DNA of 14,674 nucleotides from Limisphaerales bacterium (GTDB lineage Bacteria > Verrucomicrobiota > Verrucomicrobiia > Limisphaerales > PALSA-1396), in assembly GCA_003140275.1 (NCBI GenBank), contig PLJQ01000491.1, positions 697-15,370 of the forward strand, written 5' to 3'. A model generated the notes under the pieces. The model was not told where the DNA came from and searched no databases. It worked only from the letters and a program-made list of their open reading frames with translations. The translations under genes were made by a program, and so were the position numbers. This document shows positions 7,185-12,949 of the stretch, in pieces; position 1 is the stretch's first letter, and each line of letters opens with the position of its first letter.

Positions 7185-7299
7185 ACCACGATGGAAGCCG
7201 ACCCGATCAAAGCCTGCAACCCGGACGACGTCACGGGCATTCATCCGGTTGAATGCGCTGCGCCTGAAGATCGCGGCGAAGGTGCATGGGACGAAATGA
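7185..7299 (+). pseudogene. Decayed duplicate of the argG 3' end
   Basis: This stretch matches the last 38 or so codons of argG: TMEADPIKACNPDDVTG, then, after one extra A at 7239 that breaks the frame, FIRLNALRLKIAAKV and a conserved TGA at 7297-7299. Compared with argG there are substitutions T to I, Y to C, Q to P, A to V and V to I, plus silent changes and a 3-base deletion near the stop. Homology fades just upstream of 7185, so it is a fragment and not a whole second gene. Its end runs directly into the HNH nuclease gene; an ATG at 7286 inside the remnant is in frame with that gene. Confidence 0.9.
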
Positions 7300-7300
7300 A

Positions 7301-8065
7301 ATGAGTCGCAGAAAATTCATCGAGTCACACGGGGCTACTTGCAAGAACTGGCAATGGAGTTGGTCGTTTATCAATGAATCCAAGCGACTAATAATCTTCG
7401 GCGCGTGGGATAGGAACACGAAGGGCATAACAGCAATGATTCTATCCGAGGAATGGAGGCTGAATCGGCGTGGCCAAAAGAATAAGGGTTACGACCAGTC
7501 GAGAGAACACATCCGGTTGATCGCGGAAGAGGGATACCGGCTGATGACCTTTCCGATGCAGTATTCAGATGCGCACAGGGAAGATGACGAGAATGGTCCT
7601 GCAAAAATTGGTGGATTTACCCCAGAGCTATCTGCAAAAACCCTGACGAGGGTTGGCACTGCATGGTATGCCGCTGACTCCGGTAGCGCCGTTAGCCCGC
7701 TTGCGGAGGAACTTTCTACACCCGAAAAGTATTCCGAGGGCGCACGATTTAGCGTCACGATTAACGCATACGAACGCAATCCTAAAGCACGGGCAGCCTG
7801 CATTGCACATCACGGTCACACTTGCGCGGTCTGCGGATTCGATTTTGCTGGAAAATTTGGCGCTCTTGGTGAGGGATTTATTCATGTCCATCACATCGTG
7901 TCCATTGGGAAGATGGGCAAACAATATGAGATTGACCCAATAGCGGACTTGATTCCCGTCTGTCCAAATTGCCACGCGATGATCCACCGCACCGAACCTT
8001 CCCTAACGGTAAAGCAGCTTCGCGACCACCTCCACGAAACGAAGAAAGGTGCAGAAGAAAAATAA
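7301..8065 (+). CDS. HNH endonuclease, McrA-like, with an N-terminal domain of unknown role
   Basis: This protein is 254 aa from ATG 7301. The C-terminal HNH domain is complete: zinc ligands C175 and C178 (CAVCGF), the HVHHI catalytic core (H195, H197, H198), the DLIPVC segment, and CPNCHAMIHR (C221, C224, H225, H229). This arrangement is typical of McrA-type nucleases, many of which cut modified DNA. The N-terminal 130 residues (GATCKNWQWSWSFIN through GPAKIGGFTP) form a separate domain that I cannot name. By position it may recognise DNA or a modified base. An upstream in-frame ATG at 7286 lies inside the argG remnant, so 7301 is preferred. The next gene, also a nuclease-like protein, starts 6 bases after the stop. 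Base composition looks lower in GC than argG or the Bat genes, consistent with horizontal acquisition. Confidence 0.85.
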   Translation: MSRRKFIESHGATCKNWQWSWSFINESKRLIIFGAWDRNTKGITAMILSEEWRLNRRGQKNKGYDQSREHIRLIAEEGYRLMTFPMQYSDAHREDDENGPAKIGGFTPELSAKTLTRVGTAWYAADSGSAVSPLAEELSTPEKYSEGARFSVTINAYERNPKARAACIAHHGHTCAVCGFDFAGKFGALGEGFIHVHHIVSIGKMGKQYEIDPIADLIPVCPNCHAMIHRTEPSLTVKQLRDHLHETKKGAEEK

Positions 8066-8071
8066 ATCACA

Positions 8072-8542
8072 ATGAAGCTCTCGAAAAGTTCACGGCATTC
8101 GAAAATCACCGGTGACTTCGGTGAATCGATTGTGCTGTATCTGCTTTCTCGCCACGGCTTCGAGTGTGCCAAGGTTGATCACACTGGAATTGATTTGATA
8201 GCACGGCGACCAAATTCCCGTGAGGTTCTTGGCATTTCGGTCAAGAGCCGAAGCCGTCAGGTTGGAACTGAAAACACGCACCTAGCATTGCCGCATGACG
8301 GGTTTGTTAAAGCTAAGGCCGCGTGTGATGCGTTTGGCTGCACGCCTTACATTGCGCTCGTGATAGATGCTGGTCAGCGAATTCGGGTCTTCTTGCTATC
8401 ACTTCGTCATTTGCAGAAGCTCTTTCCGGGCGGCCGAAAAGTTTCCGCGTGGCAGATGTCTGAACCTTTCTTACGGAAATATTATGCCGACCCTCGGATC
8501 GCTATTTTTGAGTTTGCCACACATGGGGAGAAGTGGTTTTAG
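8072..8542 (+). CDS. PD-(D/E)XK nuclease-like protein
   Basis: This 156-aa protein has the N-terminal layout of small PD-(D/E)XK nucleases: a GDFGES helix with E18, then HTGIDLIARR with D41, then LGISVKSRSR with K58. The canonical motif would have Glu or Gln at residue 56; here it is Ser, so the active site is D41...S56-V-K58. Related restriction- and resolvase-like proteins often vary here, but activity is not assured. It lies 6 bases after the HNH gene and is almost certainly co-transcribed with it. Together they look like a two-nuclease defence or restriction module without a visible methyltransferase partner. Its base composition resembles the HNH gene. Confidence 0.7.
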   Translation: MKLSKSSRHSKITGDFGESIVLYLLSRHGFECAKVDHTGIDLIARRPNSREVLGISVKSRSRQVGTENTHLALPHDGFVKAKAACDAFGCTPYIALVIDAGQRIRVFLLSLRHLQKLFPGGRKVSAWQMSEPFLRKYYADPRIAIFEFATHGEKWF

Positions 8543-8563
8543 CCTGCTAAGGATATCATTCAG

Positions 8564-8594
8564 CCCAGGATAGGCGCGAAGCGCCTATCCTGGG
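8564..8594. repeat. Perfect 14-bp stem-loop, possible terminator or dispersed palindrome
   Basis: CCCAGGATAGGCGC (8564-8577), loop GAA, then GCGCCTATCCTGGG (8581-8594) form a perfect hairpin 21 bases after the nuclease-pair operon. There is no T-run on either side, so it is not a standard intrinsic terminator. It could still protect the transcript's 3' end or be a REP-like repeat. Confidence 0.7.
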
Positions 8595-8735
8595 TCACCG
8601 TCCAAAAAATCATCAACCCCAACCCCGAAAAAAGGAATCGGAGCGGGCTGGGTTGCATCAGCGTTTTACCGCGATTTGACGCGCATCCGCCAATCACCGA
8701 CTCACGACATTCCAAGAAACTGGCGAACGATTCTC

Positions 8736-8767
8736 CTTCTCCCCGGGGGAGAAGGTCGGGATGAGGG
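8736..8767. repeat. Dispersed repeat with CTTCTCCCC / GGGGAGAAG arms
   Basis: CTTCTCCCC (8736-8744) and GGGGAGAAG (8746-8754) are inverted around one G, followed by GTCGGGATGAGGG. On the other strand it reads as PHPDLLPRGEGE, a string I know from spurious small ORFs in many genomes, which marks it as a widespread intergenic repeat rather than coding sequence. Confidence 0.6.
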
Positions 8768-8955
8768 CGAGCGTTCAAACCATTCTTGTCTTTAGCGCCA
8801 GCGGCGCGACATTTTTGTACAAACCCATCGACATGATTTTTAACCTCCGTCAGGAGCGACATCTTCCGCGCCTGACCAACGAATATGCCGCCCTTGACGG
8901 GGCTTTATCATTATCGCCACCCGCTTCCGTCCGTGTTAAATTCCAAACACAAACC

Positions 8956-9459
8956 GTGTTCATACCGATTTGCTGCCAGCTTGCATTGCTCGTGTATCAT
9001 CAGGTCACGACGCTCTTCGACTTTTATCCTTTTAACGGCTCGCGCAATTACACCCGGAAGGAGAAGCTGGGCGAGGCCGGCAGCAATGGCATCCTGATGT
9101 CGCTTGCGCCAATCGGTTTCGGTTTTCACATCAAGGGACTGATGATTTTCGGCGTTGTTTACTACTTCGTCTTGTTCGCCGCCGAAATCATCATCTGGTG
9201 GATACCGTATCTGACCGCGCCGTCGGGGCGCTGGCGCGGCATTTACAATCGGCTGCTCTCCTGCGCGATTTCCAACTTTGAAAAGGGCGACATCTTGGAT
9301 CACTGGAAACGAATTTATCGTCGCCTGCACCACGGAACGATCACCGTTCTCCCGGCGCGCGACGATCGGCCAGTTCCCAATCTCGAACACACCATTCTTC
9401 ACGTGTGGACGCTTATCACTGCGCTCGTCACGACGGGCGCGTATTTCGATCTTTGGTGA
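8956..9459 (+). CDS. Small membrane protein of unknown function
   Basis: I do not recognise a family name. From GTG 8956 the protein is 167 aa. Its hydrophobic segments are FIPICCQLALLVYHQVTTLF near the N-terminus, a long stretch ILMSLAPIGFGFHIKGLMIFGVVYYFVLFAAEIIIWWIPYL (about residues 48-88), and ILHVWTLITALVTTGAYFDLW at the C-terminus. A basic loop with several Arg, Lys and His residues lies between the last two. This suggests three or four membrane passes in the inner membrane. The start is uncertain: the frame is open upstream to ATG 8761, but that part lies in intergenic repeats and has a different character. No clear ribosome site was seen. The next gene begins 55 bases later. Confidence 0.6.
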   Translation: MFIPICCQLALLVYHQVTTLFDFYPFNGSRNYTRKEKLGEAGSNGILMSLAPIGFGFHIKGLMIFGVVYYFVLFAAEIIIWWIPYLTAPSGRWRGIYNRLLSCAISNFEKGDILDHWKRIYRRLHHGTITVLPARDDRPVPNLEHTILHVWTLITALVTTGAYFDLW

Positions 9460-9514
9460 CGGGCAAAGCAAAGTGCAACCTCGCCAAGACGCGCTGCCTT
9501 TGCCAGGGTTTCGC

Positions 9515-9979
9515 ATGACCTTTCGATGGGCAACCTTGAACGATTGCGCTCTGCTGGCGGAACTCAATCATCAGTTGATCCGCGACGAGGGACACAGGAA
9601 TCGCATGACTGTTCCGGAACTTGAGCAGCGGATGAGAGGCTGGCTTTTGTCGGAATACGCGGCGGTGCTTTTCGAGGACGGAAAAGAGATGGTGGCTTAC
9701 GCTTTGTATCGCGAGCAGCCGGAGGCAATTTATTTGCGTCAACTTTTCGTTGTGCGAACCCGTCGCAGACAGGGCATCGGAAGGCTGGCGTTCGAGATTC
9801 TTCGTTCCAAAATCTGGCCAGCGAACAAAAGATTAACGGTTGACGTGCTGGTTCACAATGCCGGCGCCGTCTCTTTCTGGCGTGCGGTTGGTTGCAAAGA
9901 TTATTCTCTGACGCTGGAAATTCTGCCGGAACAAAATAATTTGCAACCTGCACAGGCTACCGTTAAAAAGGGCACATGA
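9515..9979 (+). CDS. GNAT family N-acetyltransferase
   Basis: This 154-aa protein has the usual GNAT size and order. FRWATLNDCALLAELNHQL is the N-terminal strand and helix 1; AVLFEDGKEMVAYALYRE and AIYLRQLFVVRTRRRQGIGRLAF give beta-4 and motif A; and NKRLTVDVLVHNAGAVSFWRAVGC gives motif B. The acetyl-CoA pyrophosphate loop is R84-R85-Q86-G87-I88-G89, fitting Q/R-x-x-G-x-G/A. The acceptor substrate cannot be told from sequence. The open frame extends upstream to 9278, but that part overlaps the membrane-protein gene; ATG 9515 starts the domain at the normal point. The stop codon overlaps the ATG of the CDGSH gene (ATGA, 9976-9979), suggesting a coupled pair. Confidence 0.85.
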   Translation: MTFRWATLNDCALLAELNHQLIRDEGHRNRMTVPELEQRMRGWLLSEYAAVLFEDGKEMVAYALYREQPEAIYLRQLFVVRTRRRQGIGRLAFEILRSKIWPANKRLTVDVLVHNAGAVSFWRAVGCKDYSLTLEILPEQNNLQPAQATVKKGT

Positions 9980-10215
9980 GCGAACCAATCATTGCCCAAA
10001 AATTTCCATTTGTCCAAGACACCAGGCCCGGCCCGTATTGGTGGTGCGCTTGCGGCCAATCGAAGACCCAGCCTTTCTGCGATGGATCGCACAAAGGCAC
10101 CAGCTTCGCGCCAATCAAAACAGAAATCGCGGAGTCCAAGAAAGTTGCCTGGTGCGGTTGCAAGCATTCGGCGAACAAACCGTTCTGCGACGGGAGCCAC
10201 AGTCGTTTGCCCTGA
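9976..10215 (+). CDS. Double CDGSH iron-sulfur domain protein
   Basis: This 79-aa protein contains two CDGSH motifs, each able to hold a [2Fe-2S] cluster with the typical three-Cys, one-His ligation: C24, C26, C35 and H39 (WCACGQSKTQPFCDGSH), then C60, C62, C71 and H75 (WCGCKHSANKPFCDGSH). Small tandem CDGSH proteins of this kind are common in bacteria and are thought to take part in electron transfer or iron/redox balance; no partner is identifiable here. There is no signal peptide, so it is cytoplasmic. It is translationally coupled to the GNAT gene by a 4-bp overlap. Confidence 0.92.
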   Translation: MSEPIIAQKFPFVQDTRPGPYWWCACGQSKTQPFCDGSHKGTSFAPIKTEIAESKKVAWCGCKHSANKPFCDGSHSRLP

Positions 10216-10227
10216 ACATTCCAGCGT

Positions 10228-10264
10228 TGAAACGTAACCTTGCACTCGGCAAGAAACGGTTTCA
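10228..10264 (+). terminator. Nested stem-loop after the CDGSH gene, possible terminator
   Basis: TGAAAC (10228-10233) pairs with GTTTCA (10259-10264), and inside it CTTGC (10239-10243) pairs with GCAAG (10249-10253) around a 5-base loop. It lies 13 bases after the CDGSH stop and before the Bat operon, where a transcript end would be expected. There is no T-run, so the terminator role is only a guess. Confidence 0.3.
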
Positions 10265-10303
10265 GGTTCGTGCATTTCCGCTATCGCGCCCCGCGCAGAT
10301 AAC

Positions 10304-10332
10304 TTGTTTCCCTCCCGCGCTCCGCCTAGATT
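10304..10332 (+). promoter_or_regulatory. Possible sigma-70-type promoter of the Bat operon
   Basis: TTGTTT (10304-10309) and TAGATT (10327-10332) have a 17-base spacer, each matching the consensus at about four of six positions. The -10-like box ends 9 bases before the moxR ATG, so the mRNA would be leaderless or nearly so. No ribosome site is seen. Confidence 0.45.
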
Positions 10333-10341
10333 CACGGCCTG

Positions 10342-11322
10342 ATGAGCACATCGTTAAACGAACAAGCGGAGGCCGCGGCGGTCTGGATCAAAACTTTGCG
10401 CGCCGAAATTGGCCGTGTCATCGTCGGGCAGGAACAATTGGTGGATCGGCTGCTGGTCGGTCTGCTCGCCAATGGCCACGTCCTGCTCGAAGGCGTGCCC
10501 GGTCTGGCGAAAACTCTCTGCGTCCGTACGCTGGCGTCAGCGATTCAAGCCTCGTTTCATCGCATCCAGTTTACGCCCGATCTCCTGCCCGCCGACATCG
10601 TTGGCACGTTGATCTACAATCCACAGGATGGAAAATATCGCGCGACCAAGGGTCCGGTGTTCGCCAACTTCGTCCTCGCCGACGAAATTAATCGTGCGCC
10701 GGCCAAGGTGCAATCGGCCTTGCTGGAGGCGATGCAGGAACGGCAGGTGACGCTCGGCGGCGATACGATGCCGCTCCCGTCGCCATTCCTTGTGCTGGCG
10801 ACGGAAAATCCGATTGACCAGGAGGGCACGTATCCGTTGCCCGAGGCGCAGGTGGACCGGTTCATGTTCAAGGTGGTGCTGGATTATCCATCGTTTGAGG
10901 AGGAGCGAAAAATTCTCGACCGCATGGCGTTTACTGCGCCGGAAATCCAGATCAACCCCGTCGTCACCGCTGCCGAAATTCTGCAAACGCGCAAGGTCGT
11001 GGACCAAATCCACGTGGACGAGAAGGTGCGGGATTACATCGTGCATCTGGTGTTCGCGACCCGCCGACCGGAGCAATACAAACTGGATGTGAAACATTTC
11101 GTCCAGTTCGGCGCGTCCCCGCGCGCCACGATCAACCTGACGCTGGCGGCCAAGGCCTGGGCGTTGTTGCAGGGCAGGGCTTATGTCACGCCCGAAGACG
11201 TGAAAAGCATCGGCCCGGATGTGTTACGGCATCGCATCATTCTCACCTACGAAGCCGAGGCGCAGGCGGTGACGAGCGACGCGATCATCAAAAAAGTTTT
11301 CAACACCGTGCCCGTGCCGTGA
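10342..11322 (+). CDS. MoxR family AAA+ ATPase
   Basis: This 326-aa protein is a standard MoxR ATPase, thought to act as a chaperone that remodels or activates VWA-domain proteins encoded next to it. The Walker A motif is GVPGLAKT (residues 51-58), Walker B is VLADEINR (D114, E115), and sensor 1 is ATENP (N156). The MoxR signature QEGTYPLPEAQVDRF follows. The C-terminal lid contains SPRATINLTLAAKAWAL and RAYVTPEDVKSIGPDVLRHR. Length and order match the family. It is the first gene of the Bat cluster, and its TGA overlaps the GTG start of the DUF58 gene (GTGA, 11319-11322). Confidence 0.95.
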   Translation: MSTSLNEQAEAAAVWIKTLRAEIGRVIVGQEQLVDRLLVGLLANGHVLLEGVPGLAKTLCVRTLASAIQASFHRIQFTPDLLPADIVGTLIYNPQDGKYRATKGPVFANFVLADEINRAPAKVQSALLEAMQERQVTLGGDTMPLPSPFLVLATENPIDQEGTYPLPEAQVDRFMFKVVLDYPSFEEERKILDRMAFTAPEIQINPVVTAAEILQTRKVVDQIHVDEKVRDYIVHLVFATRRPEQYKLDVKHFVQFGASPRATINLTLAAKAWALLQGRAYVTPEDVKSIGPDVLRHRIILTYEAEAQAVTSDAIIKKVFNTVPVP

Positions 11323-12308
11323 CTCTCCAAGACGTTCTCGAATCCGTCCGCCGCGTGGAAGTGCGCACCAACCGCCTCGTGAACGACATGATGGTCGGCG
11401 CCTACCTCAGCCACTTCAGGGGCCGCGGCATGGACTTCGAGGGACTGCGCGAATACATGCCTGGCGACGATGTGCGTGACATTGACTGGAACGTCACCAA
11501 TCGCATGGGCCGGCCGTTCGTGAAGCGCTTTCGCGAGGAACGCGAACTCACAATGGTGCTGGTGCTGGACATCTCGGCATCTTCAGCTTTCGGGTCGCTC
11601 CGCCGGAGCAAACGCGAGTTCGCCGCTGAAATCGCCGCCACGCTGGCCATCTCGGCAACGCGCAGCAGTGACAAGGTCGCGTTGTTGCTGTTCACCGATC
11701 AGGTGGAATTATTCCTGCCGCCGCGCAAAGGTCGCCGCCACATTCTCCGGGTGATCCGCGAAATGCTTTCCCACGAGCCGAAGCAGCGCGGCACAGACAT
11801 TCCATCGGCGCTGGCATTTTTGAATCACGTCGTCCGTCGCCGCGCCATGGTTTTTCTGCTGACGGATTTTTTGCACAGCTACGGACGATCCGCAGATGGT
11901 AGGGCGGGCAGTCCTCTGCCCGCCGCTGGTGCGACGGTTGAAAGCGGCGCGCCCGGAGTGCCGCGCCCTACCTCGGCGAGTCAGCGTGATGTGATTCAGG
12001 AATTGGGTCTCACGAACTCACGACACGACCTCGTGTGTCTGCACTTGCATGACCCACGCGAGAGCACATTACCCAGTGCCGGCCTGTTGACGATCGAAGA
12101 CGCCGAGACGGGCGAGTTGTTGGAAATAGATTCTGCCCGCGCAGGCGTCCGCGAACGCTTCGCCCGCACAAATTCCGAACGACTGGCGGAACTGGATCGC
12201 GCGTTGAATCGTGCTGGAGTTGAGACCCTGCGGTTCAATACCGCCGAGTCGTTCGCTCAAACGCTGCAACGCTTCTTCGAAACACGACGTGGGAGGAGGA
12301 GGGGATGA
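11319..12308 (+). CDS. DUF58 / VWA-like protein of the Bat operon, with an in-frame palindromic insertion
   Basis: The DUF58 signature is present: PGDDVRDIDWNVTNRMGRPFVKRFREERE (residues 48-76), then a VWA-like core with D84-I-S-A-S88, VALLLFTDQVELFLPPRKG and RAMVFLLTDFL. DUF58 proteins accompany MoxR ATPases and are presumed clients or partners; the biochemical role is unknown. No membrane segment is seen. Residues about 194-218 are encoded by a GGTAGGG...CCCTACC element and look unlike the rest (Gly/Pro/Ala-rich). They fall in a loop between the DFL strand and the next strand, HDLVCLHLHDPRE, a position that should tolerate an insertion. GTG start is chosen by the 4-bp overlap with moxR; the end overlaps the next ATG (ATGA, 12305-12308). 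Confidence 0.9.
   Translation: MTLQDVLESVRRVEVRTNRLVNDMMVGAYLSHFRGRGMDFEGLREYMPGDDVRDIDWNVTNRMGRPFVKRFREERELTMVLVLDISASSAFGSLRRSKREFAAEIAATLAISATRSSDKVALLLFTDQVELFLPPRKGRRHILRVIREMLSHEPKQRGTDIPSALAFLNHVVRRRAMVFLLTDFLHSYGRSADGRAGSPLPAAGATVESGAPGVPRPTSASQRDVIQELGLTNSRHDLVCLHLHDPRESTLPSAGLLTIEDAETGELLEIDSARAGVRERFARTNSERLAELDRALNRAGVETLRFNTAESFAQTLQRFFETRRGRRRG
11898..11972 (+). repeat. REP-like palindromic element inserted in frame in the DUF58 gene
   Basis: The termini are GGTAGGGC (11898-11905) and GCCCTACC (11965-11972). Inside is a perfect hairpin, GGCGGGCAG-TCCT-CTGCCCGCC, a linker, and a second stem, GGCGCG...CGCGCC. Two hairpins joined by a linker are typical of REP/BIME-type units. It shares termini and orientation with the element at 4292-4348. 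I find no clear target duplication at its edges. It adds about 25 residues without a stop codon. Confidence 0.8.
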
Positions 12309-12315
12309 AACTGGG

Positions 12316-12343
12316 AAGGCAGAAGGCAGAAGGCAGAAGGCAG
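12316..12343 (+). repeat. Heptanucleotide tandem repeat (AAGGCAG)x4
   Basis: Four perfect AAGGCAG units are followed by a degenerate fifth unit, AAAGCAA (12344-12350). The array lies between ATG 12305, which overlaps the DUF58 stop, and the in-frame ATG 12350. Because 7 is not a multiple of 3, gain or loss of a unit changes the frame relation between the two ATGs. The purine-rich units also resemble weak ribosome-binding sites for ATG 12350. Confidence 0.85.
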
Positions 12344-12349
12344 AAAGCA

Positions 12350-12949
12350 ATGCGGCGCGTGGCTTGGCTTGGCATTCGAGCCTTATGCAGTTCGCCGCTG
12401 GTCGCGTGCGCTCAAACCACCAATGACATCCCGCCATTGCGCCCGCCTCATGCCGAAATCCCGCCGACGTTTTGGGAGCAGCACACAATGGGTGTCATCG
12501 TGGTTGGCATGGCTGTGCTTGCCTTCGCCGGGTTTGCAGTTTGGCTCGCACTCCGCCCCAAGTGGCCGGTCGTCATTCTGCCGGAAGTTCAGGCGCGCGG
12601 CGAGTTGGAATCGCTGCGCATACTGCCCGAAGACGGCGCGGTATTGAGCAAAGTGTCACAAGCCGTACGCCGCTATTTCGGGGCCGCCTTCGCGCTGACA
12701 CCTGGCGAACTCACGACGACGGAGTTTTGCCGGGCCATCGCCAAGAATGATCAGATCGGTTCAGACCTCTCAGCCACTACCGGCGACTTCCTGCGTCGCT
12801 GCGATGAGCGCAAGTTTGCACCGGACTCGCCTCCCGAGGCAACCGGAGCCGCCGAGCACGCTTTGAAATTGGTTGAACAGGCGGAAACCCGTCGGGAACA
12901 GTTGAGGCGGGCGGCACAGGCAAAGCCCGAATCCATTGCAAAAACGTGA
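12350..12949 (+). CDS. Single-pass membrane protein of the Bat operon (DUF4381-like / BatD-position)
   Basis: From ATG 12350 this is 199 aa. An N-terminal signal peptide (RRVAWLGIRALCSSPLVAC, with an LVAC lipobox-like end) is followed by a short Pro-rich periplasmic stretch and a membrane helix, MGVIVVGMAVLAFAGFAVWLAL. A cytoplasmic helical domain then holds VLSKVSQAVRRYFGAAFAL and LTTTEFCRAIA. This layout and its place between DUF58 and batA resemble DUF4381-type proteins found there in many Bat clusters, but the sequence match is only by memory. An alternative ATG at 12305 overlaps the DUF58 stop and would add 15 basic residues in front of the signal peptide, encoded mostly by the heptamer repeat; 12350 is preferred for the protein, though translation may couple through 12305. 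The stop overlaps the GTG of batA. Confidence 0.7.
   Translation: MRRVAWLGIRALCSSPLVACAQTTNDIPPLRPPHAEIPPTFWEQHTMGVIVVGMAVLAFAGFAVWLALRPKWPVVILPEVQARGELESLRILPEDGAVLSKVSQAVRRYFGAAFALTPGELTTTEFCRAIAKNDQIGSDLSATTGDFLRRCDERKFAPDSPPEATGAAEHALKLVEQAETRREQLRRAAQAKPESIAKT

Larger units (their letters stand above)
8543..8955. other. Repeat-rich intergenic region
   Basis: These 413 bases hold no gene I trust. They contain a 31-base hairpin (8564-8594), a CTTCTCCCC/GGGGAGAAG repeat (8736-8754) followed by GGTCGGGATGAGGG, and a small CTCC-GTCA-GGAG stem near 8845-8856 followed by GCGACAT. An open frame runs from ATG 8761 into the next gene, but its first 65 codons begin inside repeat sequence and are probably not coding. 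Confidence 0.6.

Noticed and set aside
8560..8862. 100-codon minus-strand frame with PHPDLLPRGEGE
   Set aside because: This is the translation of a common intergenic repeat, not a protein gene.
8761..8955. Upstream extension of the small membrane protein from ATG 8761
   Set aside because: It begins inside a dispersed repeat, its composition differs from the rest, and the hydrophobic protein starts naturally near GTG 8956; kept only as a possibility.
10038..10691. 217-codon + strand frame across the CDGSH gene and start of moxR
   Set aside because: It crosses two well-supported genes and the gap between them in the wrong frame.
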